From Chloroflexota bacterium (lineage in GTDB: Bacteria > Chloroflexota > Dehalococcoidia > JACPQF01): a stretch of 41,438 nt of DNA. This document shows, one piece after another, positions 1 to 8,667 of this stretch; positions within the stretch are counted from its first letter, which is position 1; each line of letters opens with the position of its first letter. The notes under the pieces were generated by a model. It worked only from the letters and a program-made list of their open reading frames with translations, was not told the origin of the DNA and ran no database searches. The stretch covers positions 1-41,438 of the forward strand of contig JACPQF010000109.1 of assembly GCA_016190625.1 (NCBI GenBank), given 5' to 3'. A program made the translations under genes and the position numbers.

Positions 1-534
1 ACCTACCCGCTGCCCGAGGCGCAGGTGGACCGGTTCATGATGAAGGTGATCGTGGACTACCCCAGCGAGGTGGAAGAGTTCGTCATCGTCGAGCGGGTGA
101 CGGGCCAAGTGTCGCCCGTACAATCGATCGTAACTACCAAGCAGTTGATCGGGCTGCGGAACGAAACGGACAAGGTCTACGTCGACCCATCGCTCATGCA
201 ACACGCGGTTCGGTTGGCCACCGCTACCCGCGACCCGGCGAGGTTTGGCGTCCCTGAGGTTGCCAAATATGTCACTTTCGGCGCCAGCCCCCGGGCATCG
301 ATCAACCTGATCCTTGGCGGCCGGGCTCTCGCCTTCGTGCGAGGCCGCAACTACGTGCTGCCTCAGGACATCGGCGACCTGGCGCTGGATGTGATGAGAC
401 ATCGCCTGGTTCTCTCTTACGAGGCGCTGTCCGATGGCGTCAACGCCGACATGATCCTTGGCCGAATTCTGGAACAGGTCTCGCCGCCGGTGCGACCGTT
501 GCACGCCTACGCCAATGCCAATGCAGAATCCTGA
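1..534 (+). CDS. MoxR-family AAA+ ATPase, C-terminal part (5' end outside window)
   Basis: The reading frame is already open at base 1 and reads [15 protein letters not shown], the sensor-2-proximal signature of MoxR ATPases (YPLPEAQLDRF). The ORF track begins at an internal GTG (25) that is not the real start. The visible 177 residues cover the end of the AAA core and the C-terminal lid helices ([18 protein letters not shown], then YVLPQDI). Walker A and B lie upstream of the window. MoxR ATPases act as chaperone-like partners of VWA proteins, and here a DUF58 gene overlaps the 3' end and a VWA gene follows, the classic MoxR-DUF58-VWA order. The family is certain; the specific client is not known. 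Confidence 0.93.
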   Translation, partial: TYPLPEAQVDRFMMKVIVDYPSEVEEFVIVERVTGQVSPVQSIVTTKQLIGLRNETDKVYVDPSLMQHAVRLATATRDPARFGVPEVAKYVTFGASPRASINLILGGRALAFVRGRNYVLPQDIGDLALDVMRHRLVLSYEALSDGVNADMILGRILEQVSPPVRPLHAYANANAES

Positions 535-1414
535 GAGGATACTCCAGCGGCTTGACTGGACGGTCATCCGGCGCCTGGATGGCGCGCTTCAGGGCGACTA
601 TCGGACGTTGTTCCACGGGTTCGGCCTCGACCTGGCCGACCTGCGCGAGTACCAATTGGGCGACGATATTCGCTACATCGATTGGAACGTCACGGCGAGG
701 TTGCAGACGCCCTACGTACGCCAGTACACCGAGGACCGCGAGGTGACGGCGTGGTTCCTGCTGGACCTGAGCCCGTCTCTGGATTTCGGCACGGTGCAGA
801 CGCTCAAACGTAACCTGCTAGTCGACTTCGTGGCCGTGCTGGCACGACTGCTCACCAGGCACGGCAATCGGGTCGGCGCCATTCTCTACAGCGACAAGGT
901 GGATGGCGTGATCCCCGCCCGGGGTGGCAAACTGCAGGTTCTGCGCCTTCTCGACGTTCTGCTCAAGCGGCCGCGACTGGAGCGGGCGTCTCAAACCGAC
1001 CTGGCGGCGCTACTCGAAACGGGGCTTCGCACTTTTCGAAGACGGTCGCTCGTCTTCGTCGTCTCGGATTTCATCAGTTTGCCGGGCTGGGCCAGGCCGC
1101 TCTTGCTGCTGGCCCGGCGGCACGAGGTCCTGGCCATCCGTCTATTCGATCCGCGCGAGCGGGATCTACCCGACCTCGGGCCCTTGGTTTTAGAGGACGC
1201 CGAAACGGGCGAGCAACTCTACGTCGACACCCGCTGCAAGCGCTTCAGAAAAAGGTTTGGCGAAGCTGCCGCCAGGCGCGATCAGGAGATGAAAGCCGCT
1301 TTCTCCAGCGCCGGTGTGGCCGCCTTGAGTCTTTCCACGGAAGACGACATGGCGAAGGAAATCCTGCGATTCGCCCTGCTCAGGAAGAGAATGAGGGTAA
1401 AGAGTAGAGGGTAG
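515..1414 (+). CDS. DUF58 domain protein of the MoxR/VWA operon
   Basis: The protein carries the DUF58 hallmark [15 protein letters not shown] followed by a basic TAR segment. It continues into a VWA-like fold ([13 protein letters not shown], then [12 protein letters not shown]). The ORF track start at 458 lies deep inside the moxR gene. The ATG codons at 515 and 521 overlap moxR by about 15-20 bases and fit translational coupling, so I chose 515; the two are hard to separate. About 300 residues is the normal family length. DUF58 proteins are thought to work with MoxR and VWA membrane proteins in envelope or metal-dependent assembly, but no exact role is known. The last codons (SRG, stop) lie inside a G-rich repeat, so the C-terminus has been shaped by that repeat. 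Confidence 0.9.
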   Translation: MPMQNPERILQRLDWTVIRRLDGALQGDYRTLFHGFGLDLADLREYQLGDDIRYIDWNVTARLQTPYVRQYTEDREVTAWFLLDLSPSLDFGTVQTLKRNLLVDFVAVLARLLTRHGNRVGAILYSDKVDGVIPARGGKLQVLRLLDVLLKRPRLERASQTDLAALLETGLRTFRRRSLVFVVSDFISLPGWARPLLLLARRHEVLAIRLFDPRERDLPDLGPLVLEDAETGEQLYVDTRCKRFRKRFGEAAARRDQEMKAAFSSAGVAALSLSTEDDMAKEILRFALLRKRMRVKSRG

Positions 1415-1469
1415 AGGGTAGAGGGGATTCCCTCCCCTCTATACCCTATACCCTTTACCCTCTACCCTA
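1394..1469. repeat. GGGTAGAG-type G-rich/C-rich inverted repeat (copy 1)
   Basis: A G-rich arm built of GTAGAGG units is followed after a few bases by a C-rich arm of TACCCTCTACCC units, so the RNA could fold into a long imperfect hairpin. It supplies the stop codon of the DUF58 gene and ends just before the ribosome-binding site of the VWA gene. The same unit recurs at 12010-12165 and 36656-36693, with a looser relative at the window end. Confidence 0.85.
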
Positions 1470-1480
1470 GGGAGGCAACG

Positions 1481-2497
1481 GTGTCCTTTCTTTGGATTGA
1501 GATGTTGTGGGGCGTGCTGGTCGTGCCCGTGCTCGTGCTTGCCTACGTTCTCCTTCAACGGCGAAGGCGGCGATACGTCGTCCGCTATGCCAGCCTATCC
1601 CTGGTCAGGGAAGCGCTGGGACGCGGTCCGGGCATCCGCCGGCACGTTCCGCCGGCCTTTTTCCTTGCCGGCCTGGCGACCATGATCTTCGCCCTGGCGC
1701 GGCCGGCCGCCACCGTGGTGCTGCCATCTCAGGAAGGCACGGTGATCCTCACCGTGGATGTCTCCGGCAGCATGCGAGCGGAAGATCTAAAGCCGAATCG
1801 GCTGGAGGCCGCCAAAGCGGCAGCCCGCCGCTTTGTCGAGAAACAGCCGCGGAACGTCCGCATCGGCGTCGTCTCGTTTAGCAACAGCGCCGCGGTTGTG
1901 CAGGCACCGACCACGGATCGCGAGGCGGTTCTCGCCGCCATAAACCGCCTGAGCACGCAGCGCTCTACCGCCATTGGCAGCGGCATCTTGACGTCTCTGG
2001 AGGCTATCTTCGAGCAGCCGGTAGCCGGACCCACTCCCTTCTCGCGCGGCGTGCTCGGCCAACCCGAGCCGGCGGCGACGCCGACGCCGGTGGCGCGCGG
2101 CGCCTACTCACCGGCTCTGGTCGTCTTGCTCAGCGATGGCCAGAGCAACACAGGAATCCAGCCGTTACAAGCAGCCAGAGAAGCATCGAACCGGGGCGTG
2201 CGCGTCTACACCGTGGGCGTCGGCAGCCCAGAGGGAACGATCCTGTCCTTCGAGGGACGCGCGATGCGGGTGCGGCTGGACGAGGAAACCCTCAAACACG
2301 TAGCCGACGAGACCGGCGGAAGCTACTTCCGGGCAGACAGCGAGGAGAACCTGCGAGAGATCTATGAGAACCTGAGCACTCGTCTCGTGTTCAAGCCAGA
2401 GGAGACCGAGCTCACGGCCGGGTTTACCGGCTTTGCGGTCGTTCTCATGCTCGTCGCCGGCACTCTATCCCTTCTCTGGTTCAACCGCTTGCCCTGA
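1481..2497 (+). CDS. VWA domain membrane protein (BatA/BatB-like)
   Basis: The start is a GTG preceded by AGGGAGGCAAC, a good ribosome-binding site. Two N-terminal membrane segments (about residues 8-25 and 58-76) precede a von Willebrand A domain with a MIDAS motif DVSGS at residues 93-97 and a second acidic motif LSDGQSN. A final membrane segment lies near residues 315-332. This TM-TM-VWA-TM layout and the 338-aa length match Bat-type proteins encoded after MoxR and DUF58. A disordered Pro/Thr-rich stretch (PAATPTPVARG) interrupts the VWA fold. The protein probably sits in the cytoplasmic membrane with the metal-binding VWA as partner of MoxR. Whether it is BatA or BatB cannot be decided. 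Confidence 0.92.
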   Translation: MSFLWIEMLWGVLVVPVLVLAYVLLQRRRRRYVVRYASLSLVREALGRGPGIRRHVPPAFFLAGLATMIFALARPAATVVLPSQEGTVILTVDVSGSMRAEDLKPNRLEAAKAAARRFVEKQPRNVRIGVVSFSNSAAVVQAPTTDREAVLAAINRLSTQRSTAIGSGILTSLEAIFEQPVAGPTPFSRGVLGQPEPAATPTPVARGAYSPALVVLLSDGQSNTGIQPLQAAREASNRGVRVYTVGVGSPEGTILSFEGRAMRVRLDEETLKHVADETGGSYFRADSEENLREIYENLSTRLVFKPEETELTAGFTGFAVVLMLVAGTLSLLWFNRLP

Positions 2498-2708
2498 GTC
2501 GACCTCAGCAGTCAGTCCTTTCGAGAAAGACGAGATGGAGGCTGGCCAGCGCGCAATCGACCCGAGATCAAACACAAAGGCACCAAGGGCTTTTGGAAGA
2601 ATAACAGCAGACCACCTCTTGGTGTCCTTCGTTCACTTTGTGCCTTTGTGTTTCAGTCGCTCTCAGGCTGTTAGTCCTTTCAAAGAAGGACCGATGGCTG
2701 ATAACCAG
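2498..2708. other. Intergenic region between convergent genes, filled with repeats
   Basis: I see no gene between the VWA stop and the RRM stop. The ORF on the track (2433-3008 +) is a shadow. The stretch holds the AAACACAAAGGCACC inverted repeat and two hairpins of the GTCCTT...AAGGAC type (near 2514-2534 and 2672-2694). The second lies just past the RRM stop and could help end its transcript. Confidence 0.7.
2570..2653. repeat. AAACACAAAGGCACCAAG inverted repeat
   Basis: The left arm AAACACAAAGGCACCAAG is mirrored by CTTGGTG and by TGCCTTTGTGTTT on the right, spanning about 84 bases. It resembles the dispersed CTTTGTG...CACAAAG palindromic repeats seen in many bacterial genomes. It may be a small non-autonomous element or a bidirectional terminator for the convergent genes. 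Confidence 0.75.
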
Positions 2709-3071
2709 CTACGCTGCCCAGCGTCCTCCGCGTCCGCCCTCTCGCCGGCCGCGCTCCTGGCGTCCACCGCCGCTAAAGCCAGACCTTCCTTGGCCCGCGG
2801 AGCGGTAACCCGGGCCGCGCTCCTCGCGCTCGCGAGCCATCTCCACGCGGAGCGAGCGATTGTCCATCACGTAACCGTCGAACTTGCGGATGGCCTCCTC
2901 AGCCTCGCTGCTGTTTTCCATCTCTACGAAGCCAAAGCCGCGTGGTCGGCCGGTGAAGCGTTCTTCCGGCAGCGTTACCGAAACCACCGTTCCGGCCTGA
3001 CTGAATAGCTCCGTCAGTTGTTCCTCAGTCGCACTGTAGGGCAGATTGCCCACGTGAAGCCTTGCAGCCAC
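2709..3071 (-). CDS. RRM-type RNA-binding protein with Gly/Arg-rich tail
   Basis: A single RNA recognition motif spans residues 4-80, with RNP2 LHVGNL (5-10) and RNP1 RGFGFVEM (44-51) both intact. A tail rich in Gly, Arg and Ser follows (GRSGFSGGGRQERGRREGG). This is the layout of small bacterial Rbp proteins, known from cyanobacteria and some other phyla and often cold-induced. The GTG start at 3071 is fixed by GGAGG nine bases upstream and gives the canonical MAARLHVGNL beginning. It probably acts in the cytoplasm as an RNA chaperone. It points toward a separate lipoprotein gene with its own start site, so it may have its own promoter. Confidence 0.93.
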   Translation of the reverse strand: MAARLHVGNLPYSATEEQLTELFSQAGTVVSVTLPEERFTGRPRGFGFVEMENSSEAEEAIRKFDGYVMDNRSLRVEMAREREERGPGYRSAGQGRSGFSGGGRQERGRREGGRGGRWAA

Positions 3072-3162
3072 TAGATGTTTCCTCCAATCGATGGGCTTCT
3101 CCGGTGAGGAAAAGCCTCTGGTTCCAACTTCAGGTCTCTCAGCAATAACTGTACCGGAGATG

Positions 3163-3621
3163 TCATGGGCGCAGTATCGTTATCTCTCGGGCGGTCGCCT
3201 GGACGGGATAGGACTCCTTCACCGGACCGGTGAACCACACCTGCACCCGCTCGCCGACCATGATCGCAGAAATATCCGCTGTCTTGCGCTCCCCTCCCCT
3301 CTGGTCGTAGATCTTCGTATCTGTCGTAATGGTAATCGACGCTTTGTCGATCTTGGCCGCACCCCCATCCTTGTTGGCCTCGACGAGGATGGTGGCGATG
3401 CTGCGGCTGCCTTGATTCGCTCCCGGCTTCAGTCGATCGGATATCGGGTCGTTTGGCGCCGCACCGCCGTTCTTCGTGGTCTGATAGCTCGTAATCGCGC
3501 CCGTGATGTCGGGGGTACCCTGCGCCTGCGACTCACGAGACGTGCAGCCGGCGCCGGCGACAAGCCAAACCAGCATGACGACCGCGGCAAGGACTGCCGT
3601 TGACTTGGCTCCGCTCTTCAT
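3163..3621 (-). CDS. Small lipoprotein with DUF3221-like domain
   Basis: The 152-aa protein starts at ATG behind AAAGGAG. A lipoprotein signal peptide covers residues 1-26 and ends in a lipobox (VAGAGC), so the mature N-terminus is a lipidated Cys. The C-terminal half (ITITTDTKIYDQ, then VGERVQVWFTGPVKESYPVQATAREI) fits the DUF3221/YobA-type beta domain, whose signature is an 'ESYPVQA' segment near the end. Function is unknown. It would be anchored on the outer face of the membrane after modification by Lgt, which is encoded further along. Confidence 0.82.
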   Translation of the reverse strand: MKSGAKSTAVLAAVVMLVWLVAGAGCTSRESQAQGTPDITGAITSYQTTKNGGAAPNDPISDRLKPGANQGSRSIATILVEANKDGGAAKIDKASITITTDTKIYDQRGGERKTADISAIMVGERVQVWFTGPVKESYPVQATAREITILRP

Positions 3622-3790
3622 GTCGATCTCCTTTCTTCCCTCTCTGCGACTCAGATTGACTCGGCGGTCTAAGGATTCTCAAATCTACTCTGATAGACGT
3701 TAGGAACTCCGGCCCGGTTCCGTCAATGAGCACCGGATCGAATTCAGCATGACCTTCAAACTTCCGGGCGATATTGATGGCTGATCGTGT

Positions 3791-4594
3791 TCACTCGACA
3801 AACCGAAAGCTCGAGATGATTTCCCCAAAGGCCGACCCCTCGTCACACGTCATGCCACCAGCCGTGAACTGCCAGGCGTAGATCTTTCCCTGCCGTTCGA
3901 TGAATACCGCCGTCCCGTAACGGTTCGTGCCGCCGAACCGGTGATCGACACGCAGCGCCAGGGTTCCGCCGATTGTTTCTGCTTGTCGAGAGTCGACCGT
4001 CCATACGCCAGCCTTTGTCTGCTTCTCTACGAACTGGTTTACGTACTCGGCGAGCTTGAGCCCCCCGGAATCGACAACTGCTAGCTCGATGCGGGCGCCC
4101 ACCGTGAGGGATTGATCGCGCTGGACCACTTTGCAGGCTGGGGGATAGCGGAACTCGTAACCGTTCCCTTTCCAGTTGGCCAGTTGATTTGGCCGAACCG
4201 TAGCTGTGGGCGAGGCTGTCGGCGTCTTGGTGGACGTCGCTCCAATGCCACGGCCTTGATCCGCCGGCGGCGGTGGCTGAAACCCTTGATCGACTATCCC
4301 TCGCTGGAGATCGACGCGGGCCACCCACTCCTTGTCGCCATTCTTCAAGTGTACTTCGGCCCAAAGCTCCGTGAACTCGGTTCCGTCGGTCTTTCGCCCA
4401 CCGACCAGCACGGGCGTAATCCTATCCACTCTGGCTCCCCCGGCCAACAGCTCCTGAACCCGTGGGTCAGCTTTGGCAACGGCCAGGGCCTTAACCAGCA
4501 AATCTCGAGAAAGCTGCGGCCTCGAGTCTACTGCCACTACGCAGGCGGTGTTCAGCAAAGTTAAGGTCACTGCCAACAAGATCAGGCATTTCAC
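3791..4594 (-). CDS. Putative lipoprotein, PsbP-like C-terminal region
   Basis: The ORF track starts at 4678, but a GTG at 4594 is preceded by AGGAG eight bases upstream and begins directly with a signal peptide (VKCLILLAVTLTLLNTAC) ending in a lipobox-like LNTAC, so I take 4594. The first part of the mature protein (SRDLLVKALAVAKADPRVQELL, then WVARVDLQRG) resembles a PepSY-like fold. A Pro/Thr/Ser linker (about residues 98-117) leads to a C-terminal domain beginning with YEFRYPPACKV, reminiscent of PsbP/MOG1-like folds. It lies 68 bases downstream of the GAF histidine kinase on the same strand and may be its extracytoplasmic companion. No specific function can be assigned. Confidence 0.75.
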   Translation of the reverse strand: MKCLILLAVTLTLLNTACVVAVDSRPQLSRDLLVKALAVAKADPRVQELLAGGARVDRITPVLVGGRKTDGTEFTELWAEVHLKNGDKEWVARVDLQRGIVDQGFQPPPPADQGRGIGATSTKTPTASPTATVRPNQLANWKGNGYEFRYPPACKVVQRDQSLTVGARIELAVVDSGGLKLAEYVNQFVEKQTKAGVWTVDSRQAETIGGTLALRVDHRFGGTNRYGTAVFIERQGKIYAWQFTAGGMTCDEGSAFGEIISSFRFVE

Positions 4595-4662
4595 AGCTCC
4601 ATCTCCTGCCAAATTCGTCCGCTTTGTCTTACAATAGAACGTTAGGAAAGGCGGCCAGTATC

Positions 4663-5916
4663 TCAGCTTGGTCGCCATATGACCGCTATCTCCGTGCCCC
4701 GGCCCACCTGACTATCACACTGGAATTTGGCTCCAATCGCTTGTGCGCGCTCGTGCATAATGCCGAGACCGAGACGGCCGGGGGTTACTCTTGCCGGATT
4801 AAAGCCAAGCCCGTCGTCACGGATGCGCAACTCGACATCGACGGGGCGAAGGCGCAAGTTCAGTTGCACTTGTTTTGCTCCGGCGTGTTTAGCCACATTG
4901 TTGAGCGCCTCCTGGGCTATGCGGTAGAAGGCAAACTGGACATCAGGAGGCAGAGCGTACCGCCCCTCGCAATCGAGGCTGACCGGCACCCGCGTTCTAC
5001 CGCTAAAGGCCTCCGCGAGCTGGCGTAGCAGATCGCCAAGAGAGGCTTCCAGAAGGGCCGTCGGGCGCAATTCGACAAGCAATGTACGCATTTCGGCTAG
5101 AGCGCCTCTCGTCAACTGGCGCAGTTCCTCCATCCGTCGCCGACCCTCGTTCACGTCGCGTTCCCAAAGACGCGGCATCACTTCGGCAATGAGGTTCGCC
5201 GAGAAGAGCGTTTGCGTGACCGCATCGTGTAGCTCGCGAGCTAGCCGGCCGCGCTCAGCTGCCACGGCGTTCTCTTCCGCTTGGACACGGAGCCTGGCGT
5301 TCTCGATTGCCACGGCGACGTAGTTGGCTAGAGATTGGAGAACGTGGACATCGCTTTCGTCAAAAGCATTGAGTTGCTCGCTCTCCACCTCTAGCACGCC
5401 AGTTACCTGTCCCTTGAACTTTATTGGTACTACCAACTCTGCCCCAGTTTGGCCGGCGTAGAGGGGAATATGTCGTAGTTCCTTGCTCACGTCGGGTACC
5501 ATCATGGGATCGCCACTGCCAGCCACCAGGCCACAGATTCCCTCCTCCCCCACTTTCAAGGCATACGGCTCGCACCGGTAGCAACAAGGTTCGCCATGCC
5601 ATACACCGGCCGTTGGCTTGAAAGTTACCCTGTCTTTGTGGATGAGGCCGAGATGGATGTGAAAATAACCAAAGCTTTCTCTAATGAGCTTGGCGGTTTG
5701 ACTCATGATCTCGTCTACGTCAAGGATGGAGACGATGCGACTGCCAGTCTCGAGGATGACCCGAAACTGCTCCGCCCGGCGACGCTCGAACTCGATCCAC
5801 TGAGCCGCTCCCGCTATTTCGGAATATTCTCTCTGCCAGATCTGACCGTCGTGTTTTCTGCCGCTTTTTCCTGCCATTGCTTGCTCCATGCTCAGGGACT
5901 GGCCCGATTTCGACAA
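4663..5916 (-). CDS. GAF-domain sensor histidine kinase (NarL/NreB-type, HisKA_3)
   Basis: A GAF domain covers about residues 50-205. It is followed by a HisKA_3 dimerisation segment with the phospho-acceptor His230 in ARELHDAVTQTLF and a HATPase domain with the N-box (QEALNNVAKHA), G1 (RDDGLGFN) and G2 (GLGIMHERA). There is no membrane segment, so the kinase is probably cytoplasmic. The GAF domain carries a Cys cluster, CCYRC, at 111-115 with another Cys at 128, which could bind a metal or Fe-S cluster and act as a redox or oxygen sensor. ATG at 5916 or 5889 could be the start. The matching NarL-type regulator lies upstream on the same strand, but a hairpin terminator separates the two. Confidence 0.92.
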   Translation of the reverse strand: MSKSGQSLSMEQAMAGKSGRKHDGQIWQREYSEIAGAAQWIEFERRRAEQFRVILETGSRIVSILDVDEIMSQTAKLIRESFGYFHIHLGLIHKDRVTFKPTAGVWHGEPCCYRCEPYALKVGEEGICGLVAGSGDPMMVPDVSKELRHIPLYAGQTGAELVVPIKFKGQVTGVLEVESEQLNAFDESDVHVLQSLANYVAVAIENARLRVQAEENAVAAERGRLARELHDAVTQTLFSANLIAEVMPRLWERDVNEGRRRMEELRQLTRGALAEMRTLLVELRPTALLEASLGDLLRQLAEAFSGRTRVPVSLDCEGRYALPPDVQFAFYRIAQEALNNVAKHAGAKQVQLNLRLRPVDVELRIRDDGLGFNPARVTPGRLGLGIMHERAQAIGAKFQCDSQVGRGTEIAVIWRPS

Positions 5917-6238
5917 TCATAGCATACGATCGCAAAGGCTTGAGTTTCTTTTCGGTATACTCGCCGGACCCTGCTAATGAACGACCGGAAATGGCCGCTA
6001 GCTGACAGATCGCTTCTGCCTGCCCCTGCCAGTCTGGCCAATCGCCGTTGCTGTTTCGCGTCCATGAGGTCCCTTCTGTTGTTTTCCGCGATCTGTATCG
6101 CCGTCCACCAGTCTCTCATATCCTTTCCTCCCGGCAGATTCTTTCTGCGTCCAACATCATTGTAGGACGAAAACTCCCCAAGCGCATCGCCTAACTGGGG
6201 AGTTTGGAAGTAGGATAGGTGGCCGGTATTTGCCCTAG
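5917..6238. other. 322-bp spacer between response regulator and kinase
   Basis: A hairpin terminator for the response regulator lies at 6171-6205. The remaining roughly 250 bases hold only short shadow ORFs and presumably the promoter of the histidine kinase gene. I see no convincing -35/-10 pair. Confidence 0.6.
6171..6205 (-). terminator. Rho-independent terminator of the response regulator gene
   Basis: Read on the minus strand, AAACTCCCCA and TGGGGAGTTTT form a ten-base stem around a 15-base loop and end in a T run. It lies about 35 bases past the response regulator stop. The stem is symmetrical enough to work weakly in both directions. Confidence 0.8.
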
Positions 6239-6880
6239 TCAGTTGGCCAGATGATTCTGGAGAGCCACGGCTACGGCCTCAGTTCGGCTGCTAACGCCCA
6301 GCTTGCCGAGAATGCTGCTGACGTGAAACTTGACCGTGGACCGGCTCACCACGAGCCGCTCGGCGATCTCGACGTTGTTCAGTCCCTTCACCATCAAGGC
6401 GAGAACTTCACGTTCGCGTTGGGTCAGGTCGTGTCCGGGAGTCTGGGGACGGCTGGCGGTCTGGAGTAAAACCCGAGCGGCCTCCGGCGCCAGGGTTGGC
6501 AGCCCCGCTTTGGCGGACCTGATGGCCTTGGCTAGCTCGTCGGCCGATACGTTCTTGAGCAAGTAGCCAATCGCTCCAGCCCGCAGCGCCGCCTGTACCA
6601 GTTCCTCCTCCTTGAAACTGGTAAGGGCGATCACCTGGACCTCGGGGTAGGCCTCGCGAATGGCGCGCGTGGCCGCAGCCCCGTCCACGTCGGGCATCAC
6701 CAGGTCCATGAGGACCACGTCTGGCCGCACTTCACCACATATTCTTATAGCGTCTCTGCCGCCTGCCGCCTCGCCGGCGATCTCCATGTCGTCGAAGCCC
6801 AGTAGGAAGGCCGCCAATCCGCTCCGTACTACTGCGTGGTCGTCCACGACCATCACACGAATGGGGGGCGTCCTAGTCAT
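6239..6880 (-). CDS. NarL/FixJ-family response regulator
   Basis: The 213-aa protein has a receiver domain (residues 1-120) with acidic pair D13/D14, phospho-acceptor Asp59 in VVLMDLVMP, Thr/Ser in IALTSF and Lys in YLLKN. A LuxR-type helix-turn-helix follows (LTQREREVLALMVKGLNNVEIAERLVVSRSTVKFHVSSIL). The ATG start is supported by AGGAGGAG upstream. It is the natural partner of the HisKA_3 kinase encoded downstream. Its targets are not evident, but the kinase and lipoprotein genes are plausible ones. Confidence 0.95.
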   Translation of the reverse strand: MTRTPPIRVMVVDDHAVVRSGLAAFLLGFDDMEIAGEAAGGRDAIRICGEVRPDVVLMDLVMPDVDGAAATRAIREAYPEVQVIALTSFKEEELVQAALRAGAIGYLLKNVSADELAKAIRSAKAGLPTLAPEAARVLLQTASRPQTPGHDLTQREREVLALMVKGLNNVEIAERLVVSRSTVKFHVSSILGKLGVSSRTEAVAVALQNHLAN

Positions 6881-7010
6881 CGATGTCTCCTCCTAGCTGC
6901 CGCAGGCTAGTGTCAGCAATGCCGTGAGCTGCTCCATGATTTCGGACCTGACTTGATGCAGCCGATTATGGCACATGTCTTTTCTGTTCGGCCCGATCAA
7001 AGGGTGAGCG

Positions 7011-8117
7011 TCACGAGTTTGGGACATTGGAAACCAAGAGGGGCCAGATAATGCTTGGACCAGCACATAGATTGGAGAAGGGAAGTTTGGTCACGTCGTA
7101 GCCTGCCAGCTCTAGCGGGCACCTTCCCCGGATACGGGGTTGGACATCATCCGAGAAAGGAGTGAACCGGTAGAGCTTCTCGAAGACGCCCGGATAGAGT
7201 CTGGCGCTGTCAATGCTTTCAAAGCCGCAGAAGTTCTGGTAGTGCTGGTCAAAGCGGCGAATCACTAGCTCCACCGTGTTGTTGGTGGCCGGAATCCGGT
7301 CGCTTTCAATGGCGTTGACCAACTTCGGCCAGTGCCGTTCCAGACAGGCGAAGACGACCCCTGCCTCTGGCGTTACTTTCATGTACTCATCTCGCTGCCC
7401 CATTACCTCGCCGTAGCGCTTCTCTGCCGCACGCTTGGTCTTGGCCCCAAAGATGTCGTAGATACTCCGCTTTAGCGATTCCCCCTCCGGATGACTCTCG
7501 GCGTAATCGGCTCCGTAAACTTCCTTGATGTACTTCTCGACTGCAAAGCATGAAAGATACACTCGTGACACTCCGCTGTGGGGAAGACCCGCCCAACCAC
7601 CGGACCGTAGTCCTGACGCAGGTCCGTCACAATCACGCGGGGGCGATATCCCTTCGCCCGCAGGGCGAGAAGGAATGCCTCGGCACTCTCTTGGTCGTTA
7701 TGGGGGTAGATGGCGATATGCAAGAGGTCATGTGTAAACAACCACGGCAAAGTAGACGTACATCCACCGACGCATCTTCCCTTCCGCCTTGTCGTTCTTG
7801 AGCACCAGCACGTACTTCTCGTCGACCCCTACCACCCCGCTGCTTCTCACCAACCCAAACAAGGCGGCCACCAGCAGGAGTTGCTGGCCCCACTCACTCA
7901 CCCACCGCTATGCCGTCATGCTTGTAACCCCTAGGGCTTTCCCCGTTCGCCGATAGTTACTGTAGCTCCACTCGTACATCTGCAAGACCAGAAGACGGCT
8001 ATCGAATGCAACCTTACCTCTGACAAAGCGGTTCGGATTGTGGCAAAATGAAATAGAAGGGTCGTGCATGGGTCCGTACCTCCCAACCGTCTTGTTCCAA
8101 CATCGATTGGGAAGCAA
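7011..8117 (-). pseudogene. Decayed DDE-type transposase (one nonsense, two frameshifts)
   Basis: Three pieces on the minus strand join into one transposase-like protein. Piece 1 (8117-about 7740) carries an N-terminal part and VDEKYVLVLKNDKAEGK, but has an in-frame TAG at 7908-7910 where TAYRWVSEWG would be expected. Piece 2 (7750-about 7550) reads LLHIAIYPHNDQESAEAF and VIVTDLRQDYGP with ECHECIFHALQ. Piece 3 (about 7550-7011) reads VEKYIKEVYGADYAESHPEG to the end. The first shift moves to another frame and the second restores it. Acidic residues in VDEK, TDLRQDYG and the later NNTVELVIRRFD suit a DDE catalytic core. It resembles a transposase type I associate with Chloroflexota, but I cannot name the IS family. 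It cannot make an intact protein. Confidence 0.85.
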
Positions 8118-8667
8118 GCTTCATGCCGTCCCTTCACTTGCATTTCATCACCAGTTACGGATTAAGGGATTGGCGCCGAGGAAAACCGGGGAACACGCGA
8201 ATAGGCTGCATCGGGCCGGGCCTTGAGGTTGGCCCTCTTGATTATGCCCAGCCCTTCCCTCATTTCTCCGCTATGCAACGAAGCAATTCCTTCGGTTTGC
8301 GCTTGCGACCTGATACGATCACAGGTTGGCGTGAGCGCATCACGTTGGGGACATGCCTTGCGTGAATAATCGAGCATGGCCCAACGATTATGCCCACGCG
8401 AGTCCGCCGTCTTAGACCCTCTAGGGAACATTGGCTACTCAGTGAAGCGTGAAATCAGTCACCAGCGCGATACGCTCGCGAACGAGCCGCGAATTTGGAC
8501 AAGTTTCCTCAGATATACTATACTACTTCCGGTAAAGCTCTAAAAGATCTCGGAAACTGTCGTCAGGCGGTCAAGCATATATCGATCTGGTTACCACTAT
8601 CCTTGCTGGACTGGCAGCTGATACCTGACCGCTGATAGCTACTTAGATCGCGAGGAAAGACAGCACT
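8118..8667. other. Intergenic region between transposase remnant and lgt
   Basis: No gene is recognised. A minus-strand ORF (8431-8162, containing MREGLGIIKRANLKARPD) matches nothing I know and may be a remnant. At 8331-8354 GTGAGCGCATCACGTTGGGG resembles GTGAGCGTCACGAGTTTGGG at 7004-7023 next to the transposase end, in direct orientation; it may be a second IS end. Just before lgt the text CTGATACCTGACCGCTGATAG is a short internal repeat. Confidence 0.5.

Noticed and set aside
5892-6119. 75-aa minus-strand ORF between regulator and kinase
   Set aside because: It overlaps the kinase start and has no ribosome site or family features.
8162-8431. 89-aa minus-strand ORF as a gene between transposase and lgt
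   Set aside because: No recognisable family or convincing start signal, so it is described only as part of the intergenic region.
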